From Ochotona curzoniae (taxonomy: Eukaryota > Chordata > Mammalia > Lagomorpha > Ochotonidae), in contig NW_024467106.1 of the NCBI RefSeq assembly GCF_017591425.1, forward strand, positions 22,434,501 to 22,498,500: a DNA stretch of 64,000 nt. The letters are read 5' to 3'. The notes under the pieces were generated by a model, which saw only the letters and a list, made by a program, of their open reading frames with translations, was not told where the DNA came from and did not search any database. Below, one piece after another: positions 21,880 through 32,829 of the stretch. Each line of letters starts with the position of its first letter. The stretch's first letter is position 1. The position numbers were made by a program, and so were the translations under genes.

Positions 21880-24429
21880 ATCACAATTCGCAAGAAAGGA
21901 TACACAGAGACTGAAAGTGAAGGTCTGTGAAAAGATACACCAGGCAAATGGAAATTAAAATGAGCAGGAGCAGCTGTCCTAAATCAGAGGAAATAGACTT
22001 TAATCCAAAAACTGTTAAAAAAAAAAAAGGATAAAGAATAGTGTTATACTTTGATAAAAGGTTCAAACCACAAGAGCACATAACAATTGTATATGCACTG
22101 AACTCAAGGCCATCCAGATATATACAACAAATACTGTAAAAGCTCAAGAGACTCCAATGTAATAACTGTGTGTGATTTCAACACCCTACCTGTGTCGACG
22201 GATAAAACATCTAGACAGAAAATCAGCAAGGATGTATAGGAGTTGAAATGGATTACCGAGCAAGTAGACCTAACACATGTCCAGGACAGCTCCCCCAACA
22301 GTCATAGGACACACATTCTTCCCATCAGCATATGCAACATTTTCTAGGATAGACTATACGTTAGTATAAATTTTATCAAAAAATTTATATAAATTTTCTG
22401 TATAAAGTATAAATTTAACCAGAAAATTTAAAAAGATTAAAATCAAACAATGTATCTTTTTAGATCATAAAGGAGTAAAACTAGAAACCAACACCCAGAA
22501 CAATAGAACACTAAAAAATAAAAATTAAATAACATGCTACTGTGTGATCAATTAAAAAGAAATAAAAGATTTTCTTGAAATAAATAAAAATGGTAACACA
22601 GTATACCAAAACCTATGGAATAAAGCAAAATGCAGTATGGAGGGAAGTTACATTAAAAAAAGAATGATGTTTCAAAATAAACATCCAATGATGCATCTTG
22701 AAAACTTCAAAGAACAAGACCCTTACCAAACCTCAAATCAGCAGAGACCCAAATAAATGAAAATTGAGACTAAAAATATGCAAAAGATCAGCAAAACATA
22801 AAGATGATTTTTTGAGTAGATAAAACAGATAAGCCTCTAGCCAGACCAATAAAAACAAAGAGGAAAATTCAAATAAATGAAATTGAGATTGAAAAAGGAG
22901 ACATTGCAATTGATAACACTGAAATACAAAAGATTACACAAAAGTATTAGGAAGAGCTATATATTTGTGAACTTGAAAACCTCACAAAATTGGGTAAATT
23001 CTAAAAAATATTAATCAAGAGGCTACAGTCAGTCTAAGTAGAACCAAAACAAGCAACGAGACTGAAGCAGTAGTCAAAAGTTTTCCATAAAGAAAAAGTC
23101 TGGGACTTAATGGTTTTGCTACTGAGTTTTGCAAAATATCCAAAGACTAAGTAACTCTAGTAGTTCTAAACTATCCCAAAATACTGAACAGAATATAACT
23201 TTGCCAAACTTTATGAGGCCAACATCACTTTGATACCAAAACAAACATGATCACAAAAGAAAATTACCGAAATATATACTCTGAATATGAATTCAAAGAT
23301 TCTCACTAGAATACCAGCAAATTTTATCCTAGCCCATATCAGAAAGATCACATATAATTATTAATTAAGATTTATCCTTGAAGCGAAGGGTCGTTTAATA
23401 TCCCCAAATCAATAAATGTTGCAAGTCACATCAATGACATGAGGAACAAAAACCATATGGTAATCTCAATAGATGTACAGAAAGCATTTGAAAAGATTCA
23501 ACTCAAAATGGATCAAAGACCTAAATTTAAGACCTGGGACTACGAAGTGTCTGGAAGAAGATGTAGGGGAGGCATTCCAATACATTGATTTAAGGGATGA
23601 CTTCTTGGACAAGCTCTCCAAGCAAGGCAACAAAATTAAATAAATTCAACTATCAATTTCAGTATTCCTTCAAGATAAAAAACAAAATCTCCACACATTA
23701 AATATAGCAAGAACATTCCTCAACATTCCTCAAAGTTATAACTGGGGTGCATGATAAACCAGTAACCAATATCATATTAAATGGGGAAAAGCTGAAGGCA
23801 TTTCCACTACACTTCTAATACAAGATAAGGATGTCCACTTTCACTACTCTTATTCAAATGTTAGCAAAAGCAATTAGGGTAGAGAAAGACATACTGAGCA
23901 TTGAGCCGGGGAAGAGGAAGCCAATTATCTATGTTTGCAGATAACATGGTGTTTTTGTACATGGTAAAACCTCAACACTCCACCAAAAAAGCCGTTAGAA
24001 TTGATAAAGCCAATTAAATAAAGCTGCAGGTTATAAACATACAGAAGTTAGTAACTTTTTATATACTAATGATGAACTCACCAAAAAAAAAAAAAAAAAA
24101 TCAAGAAAGAAATCCCATTCACAATAGCCAGAAAGAAGTCAAAGTTTTCTACATTGGGAATTATCAAACATTCATGACAGAAATCATCAAACACACACAA
24201 AAATGTAAAGACAGCCTTTGTTTATGTAATAAAAGAACCACCATCACTGAAATGTCTATACTAATTAAAACAATCTATAGATTCATGCAATCCTTACCAA
24301 ACTACAGAATTAGAAAAGCCAATTCTAAAATTCACATGGAATCACAAAAAAAGACCCTGAATTACCTGGGCAACTCTAAGAAAGATTGAGCTGGCAGCAT
24401 CAAAATATCTGATTTCAAAACATAGTACA
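21880..24429 (+). mobile_element. LINE-1 copy 2: ORF2 from endonuclease to reverse transcriptase
   Basis: Starts in the ORF2 endonuclease region (AATAGACTTTAATCCAAAAA, TGTGATTTCAACACCCTACC, CACACATTCTTCCCATCAGC) and runs through the middle of ORF2 (ATGAAATTGAGATTGAAAAA) to reverse transcriptase (GCATTTGAAAAGATTCAACT; TTTGCAGATAACATGGT, the antisense-readable remnant of the FADD-type catalytic site region) and on to ATTCACATGGAATCACAAAA. Many stops. A local expansion of ATAAATTT-like sequence sits at 22360-22430. A displaced ORF2 piece at 23504-23643 is listed separately. Confidence 0.93.
23504..23643 (+). mobile_element. displaced LINE-1 ORF2 3' segment inside the RT region
   Basis: AAAATGGATCAAAGACCTAA, GAAGAAGATGTAGGGGAGGC and GACTTCTTGGACAAGCTCTC belong well downstream in ORF2, after the segment seen at ~24.9 kb, but here interrupt the RT region. 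ATTCAACT flanks it as an exact 8-bp direct repeat (23496-23503 and 23644-23651), and RT text reads correctly across if the piece plus one repeat is removed. Confidence 0.8.
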
Positions 24430-24761
24430 GGGCCCGGAACGGTGGCGCAGTGGTTAAGGTCCTCGCCTTGCACGCCCGGGATCCCATATGGGCGCAAGTT
24501 CTATCCCGGCGGCCCCGCTTCCCTTCCAGCTCCCTGCCTGTGGCCCGGGAGGGCAGTCGAGGATGGCCCAAAGCTTTGGGACCCTGCACCCGCGTGGGAG
24601 ACCCGGAAGAGGCTCCTGGCTTCGGATCGGCATAGTATTGACCGTTGCGCTCACTTGGGGAGTGAATCATCGGACGGAAGATCTTCCTCTCTGTCTCTCC
24701 TCTCTGTATATCCGCCTTTCCAATAAAAAAAAAAACATAATAAAAATAAATATTTAAAAAA
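24430..24761 (+). mobile_element. young lagomorph C-type SINE with perfect 13-bp target-site duplication
   Basis: The best-preserved SINE here. The pol III A box is intact (TGGCGCAGTGG at 24443-24453) and a B-box relative lies at 24498-24507. The body keeps CGCGTGGGAGACCCGG, TTCGGATCGGC, GGGAGTGAATCATCGGACGG and AGATCTTCCTCTCTGTCTCT, then TTTCCAATAAAA and an A-rich tail with T interruptions. AAAACATAGTACA lies on both sides (24417-24429 and 24762-24774). It splits L1 copy 2 cleanly. Confidence 0.98.
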
Positions 24762-24774
24762 AAAACATAGTACA

Positions 24775-25192
24775 AAGCTATAGTAGTTGAGACAGCTGGA
24801 AATTGGCATTAAAAACTGTTACATAACCAAATGAAACAGAATAGAGAGCCCAGAAATTAACTTGCATAAACCTATTGGACTGATTTTTCACAAAAGTGCT
24901 TAAAACCTGCAGGGAACTGAAGATAATCTGGACAGGAGATACTGGCAACAATTTACAATAGAAAGGACATGGAAACAACCCTTCCAAAGAGGAGTGGATA
25001 AAGAAACTGTGGTGTATCTACTCCTTGGAATACTACTCAGCCATTAAAAAGAATGCAATTATGCCATTTGCAACCAAATGGTCCCAATTAGAGACCATTA
25101 TGCTCAGTGGAGTAAGTCAATCTCCAAAGGACAAATATCACACATTCTCTCTGGTAAAAGGCAATCTTCAAGCAGACTGTAAGATCAATAGT
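24775..25192 (+). mobile_element. LINE-1 copy 2: ORF2 C-terminal part and start of 3' UTR
   Basis: Continues directly from the pre-SINE sequence (AAGCTATAGTAGTTGAGACA, ATGAAACAGAATAGAGAGCC). An internal deletion at about 24950 joins GATACTGGCAACA to ACAATAGAAAGGACATGGAA. Then come TACTCAGCCATTAAAAAGAA and the L1 3' end region AAGGACAAATATCACACATT. Confidence 0.92.
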
Positions 25193-25460
25193 ATTTTCAA
25201 TGCTGTTTTTGCTGCATCTCAGGGGATTTGATGTTTTTATTTTTATTTTCATTTGTTCAAAATAGTTTCTTCTCTCTTATCAAATTCTCCACTGACTCAT
25301 AGATCATACAGTAGCATCATTTTCTCCAAGAAGGTTTTTATTTTTTCTTTCCATTTCCTCGGCAACACATGGGTAATTCAGTAGCATGTTATTTAACTCA
25401 ATGGCATTGCTATTTTTAAGCTTTGTTTCTGCTATTGATTTTGCTTTATGGCTTTTCACT
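25193..25460 (-). mobile_element. inverted LINE-1 ORF2 segment
   Basis: Plus-strand text GTTTTTGCTGCATCTCAGGG, TTTATTTTCATTTGTTCAAA and GTAGCATGTTATTTAACTC is the reverse complement of an upstream ORF2 segment (sense order: AACATGCT...GATGCAGCAAAA). It sits between plus-strand ORF2/3' UTR on the left and plus-strand 3' UTR on the right, the pattern of a twin-primed L1 or a nested minus insertion. Confidence 0.85.
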
Positions 25461-25800
25461 TAAAGGACTGTATAGTAACTGTAATACAGACTATCATATC
25501 CAGATGTGAAGGTACGATGCAGAATGCATCTCTACTTCCAGATCAAAGCATTCCCAATGTAACCATTATATCTTGACAATAGGATGCTGGACTCTCTACC
25601 ATTGTTCATACCCACAATGTCAATCTACACTTCAATAGCAGAGTGATGGGCCTATGAGTACTTATGAAACACTATACTATTGTAATACCATAGGGGAACT
25701 CAGTGGCAGAAGGGAATTTGTGGACTGGGTATGGGAAATCCTAGAGCTTATGGAATCATATCATAAAATAAAAAGGTAAAAAAGGTAAAAAAATTTTTAA
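25461..25800 (+). mobile_element. LINE-1 copy 2 (or a separate L1): 3' UTR and tail
   Basis: AGAATGCATCTCTACTTCC, CAATGTAACCATTATATC, CTCTCTACCATTGTTCATAC and GGTATGGGAAATCCTAGAGC align in order with the 3' UTR of L1 copy 1 (20720-21360). Ends in ATAAAATAAAAAGG and an A-rich tail. Confidence 0.88.
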
Positions 25801-26805
25801 ATGCTGCTGGCAAAATTAGAGATATATATGTGTATATGTTTATATAACATGAATAAATAAATATAAATGTTTGCATGTAAATACATAAATAAATAGTTAT
25901 AGCCAGAAATTTTCATGTGGCAGCCCAAAAGCTGCTGTTCACTAAGCGGAAAGGACAGTATTCTCAGACTGATTCCTAATTCTTTACTTGTTGGTACAGA
26001 CTCTGTGGAGAAACTTACTTGATGCATTCATAGAAACCCCTAGGACCTAATTGATTTCCTCCTCTGAAAGAAAGGCTTTGGCAGGGAAGAGCATCCTTTC
26101 CTGGGATGTTGCAAACTGGAGAAAAACTAGAGCAGTTTAGGTGGAGGCCACTGGAAACTTCAGTTTTGTTGTCCTCTGTTGCGCCCCAGATAACATACCC
26201 CATCTGATCCTAGAGTGGAAAGCTTTGCCCATGTTGCATAATATGAAAAGTTCATGTGTCTTTCATCTGTTGTGCTACAATATCTAAAACAAAATTCAAA
26301 ATATAGAGGAGTTAAGGATTGTCTGTGATTCATTTTTACTGATGCCATTGCAGCAGATGCAATATTTTACTGTTTTACCTGTTTAGAAGCTTGAGAGGAG
26401 CAATGATTCTCAAAAACCATTTCTATTCCACTGTTGAGCAAGACAGCTGCATGAAGCATTTTTCCACATGACAACTATCGCTATACTTGGAATTTATATA
26501 ACGCTTCTCTCTGGAGAGTCCCAGAGACTTTCAGAATATTCTTTTAGTCTTCATTTTAAGAAGATTCTAAGGCAAGTTAAGGACATTCTCCCGCCAGGTA
26601 GAGTCAGATCATGATGCATGTAGTTTGCTTCCCAATTTTTCGAAAATTCTCCAGTCAGCAGTTTCATTGCTAAAGTCAAGGTTGCCTTTGGCCCTCACAC
26701 CAAGGGACAACACTGATTTGTTGAGTCTCTGCAATTTGAACATGTGGCAGCTCCGTGGTGAATGCAAAGAAAGGGACCCTGATCTCAAGTTTGTTAAAAT
26801 GTCAA
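25801..26805. other. no recognisable gene; AT-rich start
   Basis: 25820-25910 is a TATATA/AAATAAAT-rich low-complexity stretch. The rest has no repeat I can name, apart from a MIR-like hint near 26490 (GGAATTTATATAACGCTTCT). Confidence 0.5.
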
Positions 26806-26809
26806 GGGA

Positions 26810-27165
26810 AGGGGCAGGCATTGTGGTACTGCAGGTTAAGGGGTTAAGGTGAAGCTTGAAAAAGTGCATCCCATGTTGGAGTGCCTGAAATTGAGACCTG
26901 TCCTGTTTCTAATCCAACTTTCCTCCACTAATGCACCTGTAAGACAACAGATGATGGTCAAAGTACATTAGTTTCTGCCTCTCACATGGGAAACTTGTGC
27001 CACTAATATGGATTCAGCTCTTGGCTCCTGCCTTCAATGTGGCCCACACTTGGCACTTTTGAGGACTTGGGTAGTGAACCAGTTGGTGGAACACCTCCTT
27101 CTCTCTGTCTCTACTCCTTTTGTCATTCTGTCTTTCAAATGAATACCTTTGAAACAAACAAAAAA
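26810..27165 (+). mobile_element. older C-type SINE
   Basis: GGGGCAGGCATTGTGGTACT head, TTTCTAATCCAACTTTCCTC, CTCACATGGGAAACTTG, GACTTGGGTAGTGAACCAGT and CATTCTGTCTTTCAAATGAA end. The order of blocks is complete and the tail AAACAAACAAAAAAATT is short. Diverged, so an older subfamily. Confidence 0.88.
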
Positions 27166-27286
27166 ATTATTAAAGCCAAATGAGTACATCTGGAGAAGAG
27201 ACTTATTAATACATAAATAAGAAGCCTAGAAAGAAACTTGAAGTGCTAAACTGGATTCAGAGATACAGTAGTGAACTCATGATTGC

Positions 27287-28010
27287 CTTTATTATTATTA
27301 TTATTTTTAATTAACTACATTGCATAATGTGACAATTTCATAGGCTCTGGGATTCCCCCAATCCCTCCCCGTACCCTCCCCCCATGGTGGATTCCTCCAC
27401 CTTGTTGCAGTATTACAGTTCAAATTCAGTCAAAATTGTTTCATTGCAAGCATATACCAAGCATAGAGTCCAGCATCTTTATTGTCCAGATAAATTCAAC
27501 AGATTCTTGGGGAGACCGTCTCTGGTCTGAAGGCAGAGCTGGCAGAATATCATCCCTATCAATTAAAAGCCACATATAACATCAACAATAATTTACAACA
27601 TTATGGAATTAATTGACATGGTATTGAGTAACAAATATGTTCGAAAATGTAAGTTCTTAACCTCATCCTGTGACTACTTCATTGACATTTCAATTTCAGT
27701 TTTTATACAACTGGATTCTATACACCTTAAAATGGCTATAGGGTACTATTCAGCTGTCTTGTGTCTATTTTCATTTTAGTATTTGGCAGTTTATAGTGTT
27801 GAAGCATAATTTTGCTGAACTTGGCAGATTTTAGGATAGTCTAAACTGGCTTATAACTCTAACAAGGCATATGTCAACAGTTGACGTGCAAAACAGTTTT
27901 AGGAGGGGTGTGCAGAGAAATCTTCAATACCTTAGTAAGGAGTAACTAATCTTTGTGTCCTACCTAGTAAGGTAAGTGTGACTCCACGCTGACCGTGACA
28001 TGATTGTCTT
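27287..28010 (-). mobile_element. LINE-1-type 3' end, copy A of a two-copy family
   Basis: Begins with an ATT-rich tail (TTATTATTATTATTTTTAAT), then AATCCCTCCCCGTACCCTCC, TGGTGGATTCCTCCACCTTG, TCCAGCATCTTTATTGTCCA, TCTTGGGGAGACCGTCTCTG and AATTAATTGACATGGTATTG. All recur in the same order at 46.05-46.42 kb. The polypyrimidine C-rich block near the tail is typical of the G-rich tract in L1 3' UTRs, read in antisense. I take it to be a lagomorph L1 3' end; the right boundary is uncertain. Confidence 0.75.
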
Positions 28011-28047
28011 AGAAAACACATATACATAGATGTGGAAATAGATACGT

Positions 28048-28368
28048 AAGGCTGAGATTGTGGCATGGTATTTAAGCCACTGCGTTTGATGTTGACATCC
28101 ATATCAGTGTTAGTTCCAGTCCTGGGTGGTAGGCTTCTGCTCCAACTCCATGCTATTGCACCTGGAAAAGCAGCCAGTGACTGTTGAAGTGCTTGGGACA
28201 CTGTCAGCTGTGTGGGAGATCCAGAAGGAGTGTCTGGCTTCTGTCTTCAGCTTGAACCAGCACAAGTCAAGAGAATGAATCAATTGATGATTCTCTCTCC
28301 CTGTGTCTGAAAGATCTATCTCTCTGTATCCTTCTCTATCACTCTTTCAAATAAATAAAAGAAATAAA
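28048..28368 (+). mobile_element. older C-type SINE
   Basis: GAGATTGTGGCATGGTATTT head, ACATCCATATCAGTGTTAGT, CCTGGAAAAGCAGCCAGTGA, TGTGGGAGATCCAGAAGGAG, CTCTCTGTATCCTTCTCT and CTTTCAAATAAATAAAAG tail. Full length. Confidence 0.88.
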
Positions 28369-28392
28369 AATAACAAAAAGAAATAGAGATGT

Positions 28393-28530
28393 ATGTACGA
28401 CACAGTTTCATAAGGTTCATGGAAAATGCCACTAAGAAAAAAAAAGCTATACATGGACTTCAAGCTTTTTGCACAGCACCCCCCCCCCCATACACCCTTT
28501 TAAATTCTGCTTTCCATAACATCCTGGAGT
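28393..28530. mobile_element. palindromic mariner-like MITE remnant, copy 2 of 3
   Basis: TTCATGGAAAATGCCACTAA, AAGCTATACATGGACTTCAA, CTTTTTGCACAG and TTTCCATAACATCCTGGAGT line up with the copies at 15.4 and 54.2 kb. A C10 run has arisen in the middle (28481-28490). Confidence 0.65.
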
Positions 28531-28539
28531 TTCCATATA

Positions 28540-29555
28540 TGTATGCAGTTGCACACACATACACATTTTTTCTTACCTCTATCTGCCTCCCATGTCTTAC
28601 TTTACAAGTAAGATTTTCCATTTAATGAACCCAAAGCCCCATGGAAAAAGAGTTGATTCTAAAATTAGGACAGGAAACTGTAAGCTGAACCTAAAATATT
28701 TGGAGGAACAGCAAGTAAGAATGGAGTTAAGGAAATGGAGACAAGTAAAAATAAAAAACAACAATAGTAGGGTTTATGGGGACAATATTGGCTATATTTG
28801 GGGCAACAGCATAAATAATAATAGATTATCACCTGCTTCATAGAAATTCCTGAATCCATGCTGCACAGAGCAGTCAGGGAGATATATATTTTTTACAATA
28901 AAATGTTAACTAAAAAATACGGGAAGAATGGCAATATAAAAACCATCATTGGACAGTCATTATGGTAGAAGTTATTTCAGGCAGGAATTAGTCATGGATA
29001 CTCCAGCAGGTGGATGGAAGTTGGTTAAGTATGGAAAATGGGTTCATTTGGAGTATCTTGCCAGAAAGCATTGTCATTCAAAAAAGTAAACGTGATCAAT
29101 TTACAGTAGAGTAATCTAGTAAAAGGCAAATGCAATCAAGCGATCCAGTTTTGACAGTCGAATAGGGTAATGTTGGTGCATTTCTGTACAATGTGCTATT
29201 TCTGCCTATTTCTGTTGAGAATACATGCCTTGGGTTTGCAATGAGGAGACACTGAATGAATCCACGTTTTGAGATATTCTATGGAATGGTGTGTATGTTG
29301 TTCATGGCAGTCAAGGCTGAGGAATGACTGAAAGAACCTCAAGACTTCAAGAGGCATGACAGCTAATTACAATGACAATACTGAATTGAACTCTAAATCA
29401 GCAAGAAAAACAGGTGCATTGCAAAGACAGCAAATATTAAATGAGGCTGTGCATAGGAAAGTGGTGCTGTACTGGAATCCATTACTTAAGTTGCATAAAG
29501 TTAATTTTGGAGGAGGTTTGTGTCTACATACATACTACTCCAGAACAAAAAACGA
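28540..29555. other. no recognisable feature
   Basis: No repeat or gene is recognised in this AT-rich stretch. Open frames of up to 99 codons lie at 28592-28843 and 29356-29655; the second runs into the SINE at 29560 and cannot be a conserved exon as read. Confidence 0.5.
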
Positions 29556-29559
29556 ACAA

Positions 29560-29875
29560 GATGACCTGCATTATGGCACAGCAAATGAAGCAGACACTAA
29601 CAATGGCAGCACTACATGTGAGTACCAGTTTGTATCCTGGCTGTTCTACTTCTGATCCAACTTCCTGCTAAATGCACCTGAAAAAACAGATGGACAATTA
29701 CACAAGTACTTTTCCTGCTATCTACATAGGAAACATGAGTGGTGTTCTAATATCCTGACTTTGGCCTCCCCAAGTCCGGGCCATCACAATCTGGTCAATG
29801 AACTAATGCTTGGGAGATATTTTTTTCTTTTTCCTCTCTCTGTGTATCTCTTCTCCTTCAAATAAGCAATAATAA
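29560..29875 (+). mobile_element. older C-type SINE
   Basis: CTGCATTATGGCACAGCAAA head, TTCTGATCCAACTTCCTGCT, TATCTACATAGGAAACATGA, CCTCTCTCTGTGTATCTCTT and CCTTCAAATAAGCAATAATA tail. Degraded but complete in order. Confidence 0.8.
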
Positions 29876-29904
29876 ATCATTTTATGAAGAAGCAAAATAT
29901 AAGA

Positions 29905-29908
<4 letters not shown>

Positions 29909-29955
<47 letters not shown>
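29909..29955. repeat. (GT)n microsatellite
   Basis: About 23 uninterrupted TG units starting roughly 35 bases after the tail of the preceding SINE. Probably polymorphic in length. Confidence 0.98.
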
Positions 29956-29957
<2 letters not shown>

Positions 29958-30115
29958 GGGGCATAGGTAGGTGACATAAATATGACCAATGATTGACAAT
30001 TACAGTCTGGGTTAGAGGATGCAGGAGCTCCTGCTGACACCGCTCTTGCAGTGGTCCTAAAAAGTTCAATATTATTGAAAATTCATTCATGAGGTCAGAT
30101 GGAAGCATATCCTAA

Positions 30116-30230
30116 TTTTTTTAAAAGAAAATATTCATTTATTTATTTGAAAGTGTTACAAGAAGGGAGAGAGAGATCTCCCACCTGCTGTCCACAATGT
30201 CCAGGGCTTTACTTGGGTCAGAGCCCATGC
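30116..30230 (-). mobile_element. C-type SINE fragment (tail end only)
   Basis: ATTCATTTATTTATTTGAAA, GAGAGAGATCTCCCACCTGC and a weak CCACAATGTCCAGGGC continuation match the 3' part of an older SINE in antisense. The head is missing. Confidence 0.65.
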
Positions 30231-30540
30231 TTTTGGGAAACGGACCACTCAGATTATCAGGTCTCACTTTGGGTTCTTTCTTGGGGTTTTTGATGGAACT
30301 AATCCATGTGTAACAATAAAGACAGAATGGAAGAGAGCAGTCTCCCAAAGGAAAAAGTCACATGCTACTTGCAATCTGACCTTGACTATGAGTATGTGGG
30401 AATCCCAACTAGTTCAAATTGACTGTAATATGGGCAATATTAAATTCTATAAATTAAAGTTGGAAGCCCCCTCAAGGGGATTGTTTAGCAGGTCTCAAAT
30501 GCTAGATCAAAGTCATAGTTCTTATTTGATTGGCTAGGAA

Positions 30541-30743
30541 CAGGGATGCACAAACTATTAAAGACCATATGGTAAATATTTTTGGCTCTGCAGGTCATAT
30601 GGTCTTTGCTGGAACTCCTCATCTCCGTGGTTGCAGTGTGAACATACCAGTGAGAATGTAGAAAGAAATGAACATGGATATGTCACAGTAAGTATTTGCA
30701 AAAAGAAGAGATGGACTGAGGGTTGTATGTTTGCCAATCCTTG
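30541..30743. mobile_element. hAT-like non-autonomous DNA transposon
   Basis: Left end CAGGGATGCACAAACTATTA and right end TATGTTTGCCAATCCTTG form imperfect terminal inverted repeats. The inside has TGGTAAATATTTTTGGCTCT, GGTCATATGGTCTTTGCTGG and ATGGATATGTCACAG, which match a common mammalian element ('AGTAAATATTTTAGGCTTTGCGGGCCATATGGTCTCTG...AGTTTGCCGACCCCTG'). About 200 bp, no protein. I place it with the MER1/Charlie hAT group from memory. Confidence 0.72.
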
Positions 30744-30749
30744 GTTAGA

Positions 30750-32575
30750 GGAAGCCAGTGAAGATTTTGTCTTCCAATAACAAAAATAACATCATTCAAA
30801 TGATTCCTTCAGGTGTTTTCAGTGACTGAATATAGACTGGGTTAGAGAAAATAGATTAAAAATGAGAAGAAAAGCTAGGAGGCTGTTGCATTGTCCTGCA
30901 TGTTCATACTGTGAACAAACCAGCATGGCTTATATAAGCCAGATGTATCTGACAGTTTGGCCTCACAGACTTTAGCAGGCACACAGATGGATCTTTCAGT
31001 TCTTTGTTGACCTACATTGTCATCATCCTGCCAAGTTTAGCCACCTCTGAAACCCTAGCCACCTCTGAAATCCTATGTTGGGGTTTGTAAATCATCCTGG
31101 GAGTCTGATTATTCCTTTTATTTGCTCTGCAGTGTTTTTGATTTTGAGAACTAAGACTGTACTATTTGTATGGGAAGGAAAAAATCAATAGAAAGAGAAA
31201 GTTTAATAAAAAAAAATACATTCTCCATTGACTTTAATTAACTTGGCCTTAGGTTTACAACTCTGGTGAGTGTGGGAAAATGAGGGAAAAAAAATCTTCA
31301 CATCTCACCCTATACATTAGGTTTTTAAGAGTAAAATCTCACATTAAAATCCCAACACAGTAGCAATTCATTTGCCCACAACAGTTGTAGAAGAAAGTAA
31401 GAAAGAAAAGCAATTCTCAGGTAGAATATGACCAAACACAGACATTTTAAAATGCCATGGTAAATGACTGAGCAGCAGAATTGGGCCAATAATGTAATGC
31501 TATTGTAGACTCTTGCACATTCTGCAAAATCAGACGGACATAGCTATGTTGTCTTCTCCAGTCTCATAATTTAAGTGTCACAGTCTTTGAAACCTGGGTG
31601 CACTTTTGGCTCCTTTATCACTCGTGCTATCTGCAAGTGGGGAATAATTTTCTCCACAGGTAAAAGATTAGGAGTAATGACACAGGTGCCTGCCTCATGC
31701 TAGGTGCGTGCAGGGAGAACTCATGAACACGTGGGCAGTTCACACATTGCCACAATTGTGAGATTCTCCTGGCATTTCAAGTGAAGCACGGCTGTTCACA
31801 GACATGTATATTAGTGTAGTATACAGTATGCCTTCACATGTACATAGGATGCCACACATATTCCACAAGGTCACATGTGCATCTGACTATGGAATATGTG
31901 CATAAACGAACATCCTTTACCATAGATACAGCATTCACAGGTTTAATCAAATAAGGTGAGCACATAAACATATTTAGTATTTCTATTTCTCAATACATTC
32001 ATAGCAGATATTTATCTTGACAAAACACAGGTGAGAGTAAAAATACATTTCAAACTAAGCTATGACAGAGGAACATGTGGGTATTATACATCTGTTCATG
32101 TCATTTACATGTAAAATCACATGAATCATATCTCCTGGTCCCCTCCAGCTCTGATTACATTCTCTGTTGCTCAAGTGGTCTTCACTCCATCATGGTCCTC
32201 TAGGCTAGTCCGTGCTGTCCCTCAAATGTCAGGAGCGTTTTCATCTCAGTGTCTTTGCACGGGTAACATTCGGAATCTGGTATGTGAGCAGATATCACAC
32301 GATTTGTTTTCTCACTTTCTTAATTGCTGTTTGAACTCAGGCTTTTCAGTGATACCTACATAGTCACTCTGTCACATTATTGGAAATTGCCCACCCCCCA
32401 CTCTACTCCATGCTCCTGGTCTGTGTCACTTCATTCTAGTAATAATACAATTTATATATATTCATTATGATTGCCTTTTATCACTGCCACTGTCAAAACG
32501 CATATCCCAGGCTAGAGGGCTGCGTGTCTGACTGTTCGTTGAAGCACTCAAAGCAATTGAGTCGGAGTTACTGGA
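30750..32575. other. no recognisable feature
   Basis: Unassigned sequence. It holds an 18-bp tandem duplication at 31038-31073 (TAGCCACCTCTGAAA core) and an 80-codon chance frame at 32121-32363. Confidence 0.55.
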
Positions 32576-32579
32576 GATA

Positions 32580-32660
32580 GTTTGTTGAGTGTATATATAT
32601 GTTTATATATATATAGTTACTGCATAAATATATACGTTTCTAAATCTAAATATATGTTTT
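32580..32660. repeat. TATA-rich low-complexity stretch
   Basis: Alternating TA blocks (GTATATATATG, TATATATATATAG, AAATATATACG). No gene context that would make it a promoter element. Confidence 0.8.
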
Positions 32661-32780
32661 GAACCCTATCTACATATCAAGGTCATCAACACTCATTGAT
32701 ATAAAGAAACATTCTTATCTATGAACATGTGCTCATGTATGTACATACTCAAATATAATAAACATATTAATAAAGGTATA

Positions 32781-32783
<3 letters not shown>

Positions 32784-32829
<46 letters not shown>

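Noticed and set aside
24441..24510. tRNA-like sequence with A and B boxes
   Set aside because: This is the tRNA-derived head of a SINE and does not form a complete tRNA cloverleaf; it is not a tRNA gene.
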